Positions 34,462-43,459 of a stretch of 64,000 nt of DNA are shown here, piece by piece. This DNA comes from CAMCXT01 sp040403315 (lineage in GTDB: Bacteria; Bacteroidota; Bacteroidia; M30B66). Under the pieces are notes generated by a model. That model ran no database searches. It saw only the letters and a list, made by a program, of their open reading frames with translations, and had not been told where the DNA came from. Within the stretch, counting starts at the first letter, position 1. Each line of letters starts with the position of its first letter. A program made the translations under genes and the position numbers. The stretch is taken from positions 496,001 to 560,000 of the forward strand of contig JBBAKX010000002.1 in assembly GCA_040403315.1 (NCBI GenBank), given 5' to 3'.

Positions 34462-36324
34462 ATGTGCGGAATTAGTGGCTTTTTTCAAACAGGTAGAACG
34501 CTTCGAGAATCTAACCTGATCGATATGACAAATATCCAGGCCCATCGTGGTCCGGATGCGGCAGGGTATTATTTCAACGAAAGTTGCGGTTTGGGCCACA
34601 GACGACTGTCGATTCTCGATTTATCGGATGCTGCAAACCAGCCATTTTGGTCGGCCGATGGAAAAGCCGTGATCGTGTACAATGGTGAAATCTACAATTT
34701 CCAAGAAATCGCTGCTGATTTGGGCATGCCAATGCGCACGACTTCCGACACAGAGGTGATTTTGGAAGCCTTTATGAAATGGGGCCCTGAATGTGTGCAC
34801 CGTTTCAATGGAATGTTTGCCTTTGCGGTGTACAAGCCCGAATCGGACCAACTGTTTCTTTGTCGCGACAGGATGGGAATCAAGCCGCTTTACATCTATC
34901 ATAAAAATGGAATTACAGCATTTAGTTCTGAATTAAAAGGCATTTTAGCACTTCGTCCAAGCATTCGCTTAAGCTTAAATAAAATGGCGATTCGAGATTA
35001 TCTTCATCTTGGATATGTACCTGAGCCACTAACGATTAGCAAAGAGGTTACGAAGTTTCCGTCTGGATCCTTCGCTACAGTGAACAGCGATGGATTAAAG
35101 ATTCAATCGTATTGGCAGCCAGAAGATCAAATTAAATCTGAGATCATTTCGAACGAGGCTGAAGCAGAAAAACAGCTGCATAGTTTGTTGCTATCTTCGG
35201 TTCGTTACCGGATGATTTCGGATGTTCCGTTTGGAACTTTCCTTTCGGGAGGAATTGATTCATCGTTGGTTACTGCTTTGGCGCAAAATCTATCCGAGAA
35301 ACCGGTTAATTCATTTTCGATCGGGTTTAAAGAGTCGAAATACAACGAGTCGCATTATGCGAAAGATGTTGCGAAGCATCTCAAAACCCACCACCATGAG
35401 TTTATTGTGGGCGAGCAAGATGCCTTGGAGTTGATCGATAAAATGACTGATGCCTACGATGAGCCATTTGCCGACTCATCTTCATTGCCTACTATGTTGG
35501 TTTCGAAACTTGCTAGAAAGCATGTTACGATGACCCTTTCGGGGGATGGAGGCGACGAATTGTTTTTGGGTTACGGATCCTATTTGTGGGCTGCGAGAAT
35601 GGCGAATCCATTCATACGAACCTTTAGAAAGCCAATTGGCTGGTTGTTATCGAAACATCCTGATAATCGATTCAGAAGGGCTGCAAATCATTTTAAATTT
35701 GAAGATGCCGACCGTTTAAGGAGTCACATTTTCTCGCAGGAGATTTATTATTATGCTGCAACGGAAATGGATGCGCTTCTCAAACCAACTTACAGAGGAG
35801 ATTTTTCGTTCAATGAAGGTGCTTTTCAAGAAAAATTGAAACGTAATTTGAACGTTTCGGAACAGCAAGCTTTGTTCGATTTGCGCTTTTATTTGAAAGA
35901 TGATTTGCTCACCAAGGTTGACCGCGCCACGATGCAATTCAGCCTAGAGACTCGGGTTCCATTGCTGGATTATCGAATCGTTTCGTTTGCGCTGAATTTA
36001 GATCCAGCTTTAAAAATGAAAGATGGTAAAAGCAAGTATTTGCTTAGAAAAGTCCTTTTTCAATATGTTCCAGAATCTATGTTCGATCGTCCGAAATGGG
36101 GATTCAGTATTCCTTTGGAAAGATGGCTGCAAAACGAACTCAGTTATTTGATCGATCAATATGCATCAAAGGAAATGTGCGAAAAGCATGGGATCATTGA
36201 ATTTGATCGGTTTAAAAAGTACATCCAAGAATTCAAAAATGGACGTACTTATTTGTACAATCGAATTTGGCAAGTTGTAGTGTTGCACAAATTGCTAGAT
36301 CGCATTGGATTGGAACAATCCTAG
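34462..36324 (+). CDS. asnB: Asparagine synthase (glutamine-hydrolysing)
   Basis: This 620-aa enzyme of the AsnB family transfers glutamine amide nitrogen to aspartate or an aspartate-like substrate. The N-terminal nucleophile Cys2 (MCGISGFF), RGPDAAGYY and YNGEIYNF mark the class II glutaminase domain. SGGIDSS at residues 262-268 and TLSGDGGDELFLGYGSY mark the PPi-synthetase domain. In genomes of this kind, AsnB paralogues near glycosyltransferases often act in surface polysaccharide pathways, and the YfhO and glycosyltransferase neighbours fit that. Housekeeping asparagine synthesis is equally possible. It overlaps convergently with the next gene: the shared tetranucleotide CTAG at 36321-36324 supplies a TAG stop on both strands. 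Confidence 0.92.
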   Translation: MCGISGFFQTGRTLRESNLIDMTNIQAHRGPDAAGYYFNESCGLGHRRLSILDLSDAANQPFWSADGKAVIVYNGEIYNFQEIAADLGMPMRTTSDTEVILEAFMKWGPECVHRFNGMFAFAVYKPESDQLFLCRDRMGIKPLYIYHKNGITAFSSELKGILALRPSIRLSLNKMAIRDYLHLGYVPEPLTISKEVTKFPSGSFATVNSDGLKIQSYWQPEDQIKSEIISNEAEAEKQLHSLLLSSVRYRMISDVPFGTFLSGGIDSSLVTALAQNLSEKPVNSFSIGFKESKYNESHYAKDVAKHLKTHHHEFIVGEQDALELIDKMTDAYDEPFADSSSLPTMLVSKLARKHVTMTLSGDGGDELFLGYGSYLWAARMANPFIRTFRKPIGWLLSKHPDNRFRRAANHFKFEDADRLRSHIFSQEIYYYAATEMDALLKPTYRGDFSFNEGAFQEKLKRNLNVSEQQALFDLRFYLKDDLLTKVDRATMQFSLETRVPLLDYRIVSFALNLDPALKMKDGKSKYLLRKVLFQYVPESMFDRPKWGFSIPLERWLQNELSYLIDQYASKEMCEKHGIIEFDRFKKYIQEFKNGRTYLYNRIWQVVVLHKLLDRIGLEQS

Positions 36325-37865
36325 TTAAACATTGGAATGTTGTTGTTTTTATAGAAAGTACTATTAAAGGCCTGATATCCAATCCTCCAGCGCATAGTTG
36401 CCTCCTCGTTGAGGTGATCCAAAACAGGTCGACGGTCGGTTAAAATAATGGCATCATCCACATCGATGCTATCAGAGTCGATGTAACTATCTTGCACATA
36501 AGGTGGAATAAAATCGTCGAAAGTATCGCGCGAATTGGAGGCTAAATAAATCATGTTGCTATTTTCTTCTAAAGAATCGGTAGGATAAAGTTCTACGTAT
36601 AAGCCCATTGCGCGGATGGTTTTGTACAAAGACCGGGTTCCTTTGCCTATATCGCCTTTATAAAAGCCATTGGCATTGATCATAACCAATCCGCCAGGTC
36701 GGAGTATTTTTCTTGTTCTATCGATACTTTCGGCAGTAAAAACGTGCGCTGGTGTTTCTTCGCCTCGAAACAAATCGAACAGTACAAGGTCGTATTGTTT
36801 TTCGCACTGGTTGAGGTAATGTCGGGCATCATCTCGAAATACCTTCACTGCCGAATCGAGTCCGAAATAAGTGTGCGACACCTCGATAATTCTCTGGTCG
36901 AGTTCAACAGCATCCACTTCCATTCCTTTTTGGATGGCATCGCGCGCAATTACGCCCCCACCGAGTCCGAGCACAAGCATTTTGCTGCCTTTGGGAAACT
37001 TCTCTAGGATATCGCCAATTACATTGAAATACTCGTAATCGTTGAACTTATCGTTCTTCGGATTGTAGGAAGTTTGGATGATTCTGTTTACAAACAAAGT
37101 TCTTTCGAACTCCTGTTTCCCATCTTTCATAACGGGAATTTCGGCAACCATAACTTGTCCGAGTATGCCTTCTTTTTGGTAGAGAATTTCGATGCTTTCT
37201 TGTTGAATTTGAAGCTGGTAAAAGTGATATCCTGATGCCAGTAAAAGTGTAGCGCCTAGAATTCCGGGTTTCTGCCATCCGTGTCTGAAAATCAACACCG
37301 ACGGGATGATTCCAAGGACAAACCCGGTAATCATCGAAGGCAGAATTAAACCGAAATTCGGAATGATATAAAATCCGAATAGAAAGGTGAACACAATGCC
37401 TCCTACGGTTGAAACCGTATACACCATTCCTGCACGTTTTCCAGCGGCTTCGATAGATCCATCGAGATTTGCAACCATCAATGGTGAAACCATGCCCATT
37501 CCCGTAACAGGTGGAAGAATGATAATTACTGAAGATAAAATTACTGCCTCGTGAAATTCGAAATAATGCGCATAACTGAGCACCCATTGCGCTGTGAAAG
37601 GCATTGCAATCATGAGTGCGCCACAAATAATCAAAACAGTAAGAAGGATTTTATCGCGTTTTTCGTGTTGCGACAATGCTCCACCTTGGTAATAACCCAA
37701 AGCGAGAGCGCCAAGCGTAACGCCCAAAACAGAAGCCCAAACAAAAATCGAGGAGCCAAAGTAAGGAGCCATCATGCGTGCACTCAGCAGTTCGGCTGCC
37801 ATCAGCGAGCCACCTTCGAGAAATGACATGGAAAGCAGGATTCTGTTATGACGTGACCAATTCAT
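36321..37865 (-). CDS. Fused MFS / spermidine synthase-like membrane protein
   Basis: This 514-aa protein combines an N-terminal membrane half with a C-terminal methyltransferase-fold domain. The membrane half has about six to seven helices up to residue 240, starting ILLSMSFLEGGSLMAAELLSARMMAPYFGSSIFVW. The C-terminal domain resembles spermidine synthase (VLGLGGGVIARDAIQKG, VDAVELDQRIIEVS, DLVLFDLFRG). This fusion is common in bacteria and true polyamine synthesis is unproven for most members. Start: ATG 37865. The long upstream frame to 38009 lies inside the neighbouring gene and is not homologous-looking. It overlaps the upstream membrane protein by 20 bases, so the two are translationally linked. 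The sequence encoding YTVSTVGG contains an 18-base palindromic element also found in the first giant protein. Confidence 0.85.
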   Translation of the reverse strand: MNWSRHNRILLSMSFLEGGSLMAAELLSARMMAPYFGSSIFVWASVLGVTLGALALGYYQGGALSQHEKRDKILLTVLIICGALMIAMPFTAQWVLSYAHYFEFHEAVILSSVIIILPPVTGMGMVSPLMVANLDGSIEAAGKRAGMVYTVSTVGGIVFTFLFGFYIIPNFGLILPSMITGFVLGIIPSVLIFRHGWQKPGILGATLLLASGYHFYQLQIQQESIEILYQKEGILGQVMVAEIPVMKDGKQEFERTLFVNRIIQTSYNPKNDKFNDYEYFNVIGDILEKFPKGSKMLVLGLGGGVIARDAIQKGMEVDAVELDQRIIEVSHTYFGLDSAVKVFRDDARHYLNQCEKQYDLVLFDLFRGEETPAHVFTAESIDRTRKILRPGGLVMINANGFYKGDIGKGTRSLYKTIRAMGLYVELYPTDSLEENSNMIYLASNSRDTFDDFIPPYVQDSYIDSDSIDVDDAIILTDRRPVLDHLNEEATMRWRIGYQAFNSTFYKNNNIPMFN

Positions 37866-39249
37866 TTTCAAGAGATTTATTTTCTTTTTCCTCTTCCAGT
37901 TCACGCAATTGCTTCGACGACAATCGAGCCTGTTTCGCTTGATATTCAAGTATATACAGCATCGACAAGAAGAAAGGAACAGATGGGATTTTGTAACGAA
38001 CCAAAGCACCGAAATTTGCTGTTGTAATTCCTAAAGCGAAGGCGAAAAAGATCGAAAAAACGAAGCAAAAGATTAAAACAGGGTTGGCAGAAATTCGGAT
38101 AAAAAAACCAGGACCTAATAAAAGTAAGACCCTTAATGTGAGCAAGATCAAAAAAGTGTTTTCCAATGCCGAAACCAGCATAACCGGGTTGGAAACATCC
38201 CAAAGAAATGGCCTAAAAAGTCCTGCAAGAACCGCTACCGGAAATTTACTCAACAAGCTTCCCACCGAACCATCTAATTCGCCAATATCGAAAGAATTCT
38301 GCCCGTATGCATCTCGCGTTAAGTCGTTTTTGGTAACTACGGCTTTATTGATTGCCTTATCAACAGAGCCATATTCACCGAGTGAAGAACTGAAAGAACT
38401 AATTAAGAATGTACTTGCAAGAACTCCAACTACAATGATTGCAGGTGAAATGAGCACACGAACGAAAGTGCTTCCAATTTTTGTAATCCGCTGAAAAATG
38501 ATCCAAATGGTAGCACCTGGAAGCATCGCCACAAAAATATAAGGCTTGATGCTGATGATAATGTAGGCGGCGATTACCAATGTCATGATATGAAAACCAC
38601 GTCTTTCGGGCTTGATGAAAACCTTGTAGATCGACCATGTCAACCAACATGCTGCCGAGAAAGTCAGTGTATCCTTTAGGATGGCAGATCCCCAAAACAG
38701 TACCGAAGGCATGAACAGCACTGCTATGGCGAACTTCTTTTCCATTCCTGGAAATAGTTCATTGAACAACAAAAACAGACGGAAAATCCCTCCATAAGAA
38801 ATCCAAGCAAAAAAGAAAGTGGTGACAAAGAAATTGAACCCAGAAAGGAACATCAGCGGACTAGCAAAACGCACAACTGTAAAGGATTGTGGGTCTTTCC
38901 AGTAATCGGGGCAGCACAAGTCGTTGTAATAAAAAACACTCAGATTCTCGTGCGTCAAGGTTCCTCCCAATACTGAAAAGTAGACACCCGGATTGATAAA
39001 AATCATTCTCGAAACAAGGCGCGCTGATTGAAAGTAACCGATTGTATCGCCGCCTTTGTAATAAAAGATATAAACAAGGCAAACCAAAAGGCCTGAAACG
39101 ACCTTCGCAATAAGACCACGCGTATAGTACTTATACAGCGGATTCTCTTGAATTCGTTGCTGTTGTATTCTTCTACCGAGAAAAAAAATCAAAGCGGCAT
39201 AAAATGGTATTGCAACCAAATCGACACCTGAGTAAAGTTCTTCTTCCAT
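37846..39249 (-). CDS. Polytopic membrane protein of unknown function
   Basis: I do not recognise this 467-aa protein. It has about ten hydrophobic helices, for example at residues 10-28, 48-66, 120-165, 180-215, 225-250, 265-285, 365-395 and 405-435. A short motif YYKGGDTIGYFQSARLV lies after the second helix. A polar loop (about 290-345) contains several acidic residues. The C-terminus is charged (KQLRELEEEKENKSLENELV). The layout resembles polysaccharide polymerases and other multi-pass glycan enzymes but no signature proves it. The start is ATG at 39249; a TTG lies one codon earlier. It is divergent from the glycosyltransferase starting at about 39312 and shares 20 bases with the fused spermidine synthase-like gene, which suggests a joint function. 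Confidence 0.7.
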   Translation of the reverse strand: MEEELYSGVDLVAIPFYAALIFFLGRRIQQQRIQENPLYKYYTRGLIAKVVSGLLVCLVYIFYYKGGDTIGYFQSARLVSRMIFINPGVYFSVLGGTLTHENLSVFYYNDLCCPDYWKDPQSFTVVRFASPLMFLSGFNFFVTTFFFAWISYGGIFRLFLLFNELFPGMEKKFAIAVLFMPSVLFWGSAILKDTLTFSAACWLTWSIYKVFIKPERRGFHIMTLVIAAYIIISIKPYIFVAMLPGATIWIIFQRITKIGSTFVRVLISPAIIVVGVLASTFLISSFSSSLGEYGSVDKAINKAVVTKNDLTRDAYGQNSFDIGELDGSVGSLLSKFPVAVLAGLFRPFLWDVSNPVMLVSALENTFLILLTLRVLLLLGPGFFIRISANPVLIFCFVFSIFFAFALGITTANFGALVRYKIPSVPFFLSMLYILEYQAKQARLSSKQLRELEEEKENKSLENELVTS

Positions 39250-39311
39250 CAATCAGATCTTCTGTGCTATTTTTGACCTTTCTGCAAAGGAAACCAAATT
39301 CAGTCAGACTT

Positions 39312-40538
39312 TTGAAAATCCTCTATTTATCTTATGATGGCATGACCGATCCGCTCGGTCAATCGCAGGTTCTCCCCTACCTTGAAGGTTTGGCTGATTC
39401 AGGCCATGAAATTTGGTTAATCAGCTTCGAGAAGCCAGAACGGTTTAGTCAGTCGGAGCAATTAATTCGCAGTTTGATCAAAGATAAATCGATCCACTGG
39501 CATCCTGAAATGTACACTGCCACTCCGCCTGTTTTATCGACCTTGAAAGATGTTCGGAGATTAAAAAAATCGGCGAAGGCGATCATCAAAGAATTTGGTA
39601 TTGAAGCAGTTCATTGCAGAAGTTACATTACGGCGCTTGCAGGCTTGGAGATAAAGCGAAAACTGAAATTGAAGTTCGTATTCGACATGCGTGGTTTTTG
39701 GGCCGATGAGCGCATTGATGGTGGGATTTGGAAACTCTCAAATCCTGTTTTTTCGATCATTTACAAGTATTTCAAGAAAAAAGAAAAGCAGTTTTTGCTT
39801 GAAGCTGATGCAGTGGTTTCGCTCACCCAAAATGCAGCCGACGAAATTCATTCTTGGGCAGGCATGGAAAATGTACCGATCACTGTGATTCCTTGTTGTG
39901 CCGATTTGCATTTATATCAAGCTAAAGCTATTGATGATCCGAATGTGTTGAAATGGCGCAAAATGCTGGATTTACCTGCTCAAAAATTCGTGCTCAGTTA
40001 CCTAGGATCTTTAGGAACTTGGTACATGCTGAACGAAATGTTGGATTATTTCAGTGTTCTAATTAAGGTGAAACCAGATGCAGTATTTCTATTCATCACA
40101 CCCGATGCGCCTGAAATGATTATCCGTACGGCTGCCGATAGGGGCATTCCGAAAGCTGCTTTGAGAATTTTAAAAGCTGCAAGGAAAGAAGTCCCTGAAA
40201 TTGCTGCGATGAGCACCGTTTCGATCTTTTTTATCAAACCGAGTTTTTCAAAAAAGGCATCATCGCCAACCAAAATGGGCGAATTGATGGCAGCAGGAAT
40301 TCCATTGATTGTAAATTCTGGCGTTGGTGATGTTGAAACGATCTTGCGGGATGGTGGCAATGGCCATGTAATTGGAAGTTTTACTCCAGAAAATTACCGT
40401 GAATCAGTTGATAGACTCGATGCATTGGTAAAATCAAACCCAGCCAATTCGATTGCCTGTGCTAACCGCTGGTATTCGCTTTCAGAAGGTGTTAAACGAT
40501 ATAAAGCGATTTACCAGAAAATGGAAGTAGTAAATTAA
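39312..40538 (+). CDS. Glycosyltransferase, GT-B fold, family 4-like
   Basis: This 408-aa predicted sugar transferase begins with the N-terminal Rossmann segment LKILYLSYDGMTDPLGQSQVLPYL. It ends in a family 4-like donor domain with SSPTKMGELMAAGIPLIVNSGVGDVETILRDGGNGHVI at about 325-365. The start is uncertain. The open frame extends to 39204, but that part overlaps the divergent membrane gene and looks unlike a protein N-terminus. TTG at 39312, which codes for the residue just before KILYLSYDG, is the best fit. Gene order with YfhO, AsnB and the unknown membrane protein suggests surface polysaccharide assembly. Its acceptor and sugar cannot be told. It ends 4 bases from the convergent rlmH gene. 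Confidence 0.85.
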   Translation: MKILYLSYDGMTDPLGQSQVLPYLEGLADSGHEIWLISFEKPERFSQSEQLIRSLIKDKSIHWHPEMYTATPPVLSTLKDVRRLKKSAKAIIKEFGIEAVHCRSYITALAGLEIKRKLKLKFVFDMRGFWADERIDGGIWKLSNPVFSIIYKYFKKKEKQFLLEADAVVSLTQNAADEIHSWAGMENVPITVIPCCADLHLYQAKAIDDPNVLKWRKMLDLPAQKFVLSYLGSLGTWYMLNEMLDYFSVLIKVKPDAVFLFITPDAPEMIIRTAADRGIPKAALRILKAARKEVPEIAAMSTVSIFFIKPSFSKKASSPTKMGELMAAGIPLIVNSGVGDVETILRDGGNGHVIGSFTPENYRESVDRLDALVKSNPANSIACANRWYSLSEGVKRYKAIYQKMEVVN

Positions 40539-40542
40539 CCTG

Positions 40543-41016
40543 TTATTGGTGGTGATAAGGGTGTTTGTGGATGATCGTCATGCCGCGGTACAGTTGTTCC
40601 ATAAAAACCAAACGCACCAACTGGTGAGAAAAAGTCATTTCGGAAAGTGCGATTTTAAAGTTAGCTCGCTTGTAAACTGCATCTGAAAATCCATAAGCTC
40701 CGCCAATGATAAAAACGAGGTTTCGGATAGATTGGTTGAATTGTTTTTCAAGGAAATTTGAGAACCCAACCGAATCGAAAGTCTTTCCATTTTCGTCGAG
40801 AAGAACTACAATATCGTCGGGTTTTAGACGTGCAAGAATGAGTTCCCCTTCTCGAAGTTTCATATTTTCGGGACTTGCAGTATGGGTGTCCTTTAACGAA
40901 GGAATTGTTTCGGTTGTTTGAGGAATAAAGCCATTGATACGTTTTTCATAGTGCGAAATACCCTCTAACAGATAGGCTTCTGTTGTTTTTCCGATTTGTA
41001 AAAGTTTGATTTTCAT
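40543..41016 (-). CDS. rlmH: 23S rRNA (pseudouridine1915-N3)-methyltransferase RlmH
   Basis: This 157-aa SPOUT-class methyltransferase modifies pseudouridine 1915 in helix 69 of 23S rRNA using S-adenosylmethionine. The family features are present: the N-terminal strand MKIKLLQIGKT, YEKRI, the cofactor-binding trefoil-knot segment LVFIIGGAYGFSDAVYKRA, and the C-terminal LSEMTFSHQLVRLVFMEQLYRGMTIIHKHPYHHQ (usually ending ...PYH(K/R)). Its length is the usual one for the family. It is transcribed away from DUF4783 and nadC and convergent with the glycosyltransferase. Confidence 0.96.
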   Translation of the reverse strand: MKIKLLQIGKTTEAYLLEGISHYEKRINGFIPQTTETIPSLKDTHTASPENMKLREGELILARLKPDDIVVLLDENGKTFDSVGFSNFLEKQFNQSIRNLVFIIGGAYGFSDAVYKRANFKIALSEMTFSHQLVRLVFMEQLYRGMTIIHKHPYHHQ

Positions 41017-41196
41017 GCGCCTGAAATGCTCAATTTGTAAAGGAAAACAATTATCTGACTTAAATTTGAAGCGTTACATCAGAATTGTTTCTGCGAATTA
41101 ACATAAGAATTGTGAAAATGAGTTGATCATGAAAGATTCGTTTAAGGATATTGATGTAGATTGCGTCAGGCCTGCAATGAAAGATAGAATTGGCGT

Positions 41197-41204
41197 TATT
41201 TTTG
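41197..41204 (+). promoter_or_regulatory. Candidate -7 box for the DUF4783-nadC-YihY unit
   Basis: TATTTTTG fits TAnnTTTG and lies 22 bases before the DUF4783 ATG. No TTTG is evident at the -33 distance. Confidence 0.45.
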
Positions 41205-41226
41205 TTAGCAGCCGGCAAATCGGACC

Positions 41227-41616
41227 ATGAAGTTTTTATTGGTATTTATGCTCAGTTTATCCCTTGGTAACAAGGCAATTTCGCACGATTTAAGTGCCGA
41301 TATTGCTGCGGCAATCAGGATGGGCAATGCCCGAGAACTTTCAAAGTATTTTGGTTCAAACATCGACCTTACCGTTTCTGGCAAAGAAGAAATGTACAGC
41401 AAAGCCCAGGCTGAACAAGTACTTCGCGGCTTCTTCGCGAAGAATCAACCCAAAAGCTTCATTTTGAAGCACAAAGCCAACAACCCAACGGCTGCACAAT
41501 ATGGCATTGGAAGCTATATTTCAACTTCAGGAAATAAGTTTAGAATTTACTTTCTGATTAAAAAAATCGGGAACCAATCATTTATCCAGCAACTCAGTAT
41601 CGAAACAGAAGTCTGA
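41227..41616 (+). CDS. DUF4783-family exported protein
   Basis: This 129-aa protein has a short signal peptide (KFLLVFMLSLSLGNKAIS) and a compact domain containing IAAAIRMGNARELSKYFGSNIDL, SKAQAEQVLRGFFAKNQPKSF and a final beta-rich stretch. The fold pattern is NTF2-like. I recognise it as DUF4783, a Bacteroidota family usually located between rlmH and nadC, as here. Its function is unknown and a periplasmic location is inferred from the signal peptide. nadC starts 4 bases after it, so they are probably co-transcribed. Confidence 0.82.
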   Translation: MKFLLVFMLSLSLGNKAISHDLSADIAAAIRMGNARELSKYFGSNIDLTVSGKEEMYSKAQAEQVLRGFFAKNQPKSFILKHKANNPTAAQYGIGSYISTSGNKFRIYFLIKKIGNQSFIQQLSIETEV

Positions 41617-41620
41617 AATT

Positions 41621-42478
41621 ATGCAGCTGAACAAAGAACACCAAGAACTGATTGATCAGCTAATTCGGCTGGCATTGCGCGAAGATATCGGCGATGGAGA
41701 TCATACCAGTTTAGCCTGCATTCCAATTGAAGTTCAGCAAAAAGCACGATTATTAGTTAAAGAAGACGGCATTCTCAGTGGAGTTGCTATTGCACAGCGC
41801 GTGGCCGAATTGGTTGATCCACATTTAATATTCGAATTAAAAATACAAGACGGAGCCGCAATTCGAAAAGGAGATGTAGCATTTTATATTGAAGGTTCAG
41901 CACAATCAATCCTGACTTCAGAACGATTGATGCTTAATATTATGCAACGCATGAGTGGCATCGCAACCAACACCCACAGATTGGTTAATCTAGTTAAACA
42001 CACAGGAGTATCCTTGCTCGACACCCGTAAAACTGGTCCAGGAATGCGTGTGATGGAAAAGCTCGCAGTGTCGCATGGCGGCGGAAAAAACCACCGAATG
42101 GGGCTGTACGATATGATAATGATCAAAGACAACCATGCCGATTATGCTGGTGGCGTAGTTCAAGCCATTCAAAATGTGAAATCGTATTTACAATTGAATC
42201 GTCTGAACCTCGACATTGAAGTAGAATCCAGAAACCTCAACGAAGTTCAGTTGATTCTTGAAGAAGGCGGAGTGCATAGAATCATGTTCGATAATTTCAG
42301 TCCCGAACTCATCCGCGAATCCTTGAAAATAACCAACAATAATGTTGAAACAGAAGCTTCAGGTGGTATTAACGAGCAAAACTTGATCGAATATGCCGAA
42401 ACGGGTGTACAGTTTATTTCTATCGGAGCCCTTACCCATCAAGTGAAAAGTCTCGATTTAAGTTTAAAAGCCTGCTGA
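41621..42478 (+). CDS. nadC: Nicotinate-nucleotide pyrophosphorylase (carboxylating)
   Basis: This cytoplasmic enzyme of de novo NAD synthesis converts quinolinate and PRPP to nicotinate mononucleotide with loss of CO2. The 285-aa protein has the N-terminal LALREDIGDGDHTSLACIP and the substrate-site segment LDTRKTGPGMRVMEKLAVSHGGGKNHRMGLYDMIMIKDNH at about 130-170. The C-terminal barrel has IEVESRN, IMFDNFSPE and TEASGGIN. The length is normal. The stop overlaps the next gene's ATG (TGATG at 42476-42480), so NadC and the YihY-like protein are translationally coupled. nadA and nadB are not in the window. Confidence 0.96.
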   Translation: MQLNKEHQELIDQLIRLALREDIGDGDHTSLACIPIEVQQKARLLVKEDGILSGVAIAQRVAELVDPHLIFELKIQDGAAIRKGDVAFYIEGSAQSILTSERLMLNIMQRMSGIATNTHRLVNLVKHTGVSLLDTRKTGPGMRVMEKLAVSHGGGKNHRMGLYDMIMIKDNHADYAGGVVQAIQNVKSYLQLNRLNLDIEVESRNLNEVQLILEEGGVHRIMFDNFSPELIRESLKITNNNVETEASGGINEQNLIEYAETGVQFISIGALTHQVKSLDLSLKAC

Positions 42479-43428
42479 TGTTTAATTTGCTCAATAAAAT
42501 CAAAGAGCGGATTTTAAAGCTTCCATTGTTTATCAAATTGCAAACAGTTAGTTTTCCTGGTTTGCAGTCGGTGCCTGTGTTGGATGTTGCCCAAAAATTC
42601 AAAAATAGCCTTATGTCGTCTAGAATTACGATGCGTGCAGCCGCCGTTTCGTTCGATTTCTTCATGGCGTTATTTCCAACAATCATTTTCTTATTTACAC
42701 TAACGGCCTATTTACCGATCGATAATTTCGATGAATTGCTGCTTGATGCAATGCGCGATGTGCTTCCACCCTACACCTTTCTAGCGATTGAGCAAACAAT
42801 TATGGACGTGATTTCGATTCAACGCGACGGATTGTTGTCATTCGGTTTTTTGTTCGCTCTATTTTACGCTACCAACGGGATTACATCGTTGATTGAATCA
42901 TTCAACGCCTTGTCGTTCACCAATGAAACACGCCCGGGTTGGAAAATCCGTTTATTGGCGTTAATGCTCACCATGATCATTGTTGGTTTGTTGGTTATCG
43001 CCATAACCATGATGATCTTCACCAACATCGCGCTCGACTATTTGATTCGTGAAGCCATCATTTCTGACGGTATAAGCAGCACTTTGATTCAAATTGGGAA
43101 ATGGCTGTTTTTTTACTTGTTGATTTTCTTCACTATTTGTTTTCTGTATTACGTGGGCCCAGCAAGTGGAGAAAAACCATCATTTTTTTCGCCTGGAGCA
43201 TTCATAGTGAGTGTGTTGATCATGCTGCTGTTGTACGGTTTCGGATTTTTCGTGAATAACTTTTCCACTTGGAATACCGTGTATGGATCGGTGGGCGCGC
43301 TCATCGCCGTGCTCGTGTTGATTAATGCCAATGCTTTAATCATTCTGGCTGGACACGAATTCAATGCAGTAGTATTTCACCTAAAAAGACAAAGAAGCGC
43401 TTCCTTGGTGAACGAAAGCAAGATTTGA
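42478..43428 (+). CDS. YihY/BrkB-family inner-membrane protein
   Basis: This 316-aa polytopic membrane protein of the YihY (formerly RNase BN, virulence factor BrkB) family has six helices at about residues 62-80, 120-140, 163-188, 205-235, 240-262 and 270-295. Family motifs are MRAAAVSFDFFMALFPTIIFLFTL and YGSVGALIAVLVLINANALIILAGHEFNAV. The molecular function of the family is unsettled; the former RNase assignment was withdrawn. The ATG overlaps the nadC stop. The M1 peptidase gene follows at 43460 and may carry its own weak promoter (TATTTTCG at 43433). Confidence 0.9.
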   Translation: MFNLLNKIKERILKLPLFIKLQTVSFPGLQSVPVLDVAQKFKNSLMSSRITMRAAAVSFDFFMALFPTIIFLFTLTAYLPIDNFDELLLDAMRDVLPPYTFLAIEQTIMDVISIQRDGLLSFGFLFALFYATNGITSLIESFNALSFTNETRPGWKIRLLALMLTMIIVGLLVIAITMMIFTNIALDYLIREAIISDGISSTLIQIGKWLFFYLLIFFTICFLYYVGPASGEKPSFFSPGAFIVSVLIMLLLYGFGFFVNNFSTWNTVYGSVGALIAVLVLINANALIILAGHEFNAVVFHLKRQRSASLVNESKI

Positions 43429-43459
43429 TTTGTATTTTCGGCCGTCCAAACTCGATACC

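Noticed and set aside
37866..38009. N-terminal extension of the spermidine synthase-like protein
   Set aside because: It lies within the upstream gene in another frame and encodes a Cys/Arg-rich segment unlike a membrane protein start.
39204..39311. Upstream extension of the glycosyltransferase reading frame
   Set aside because: It overlaps the divergent membrane-protein gene and does not resemble a glycosyltransferase N-terminus, which begins at KILYLSYDG.
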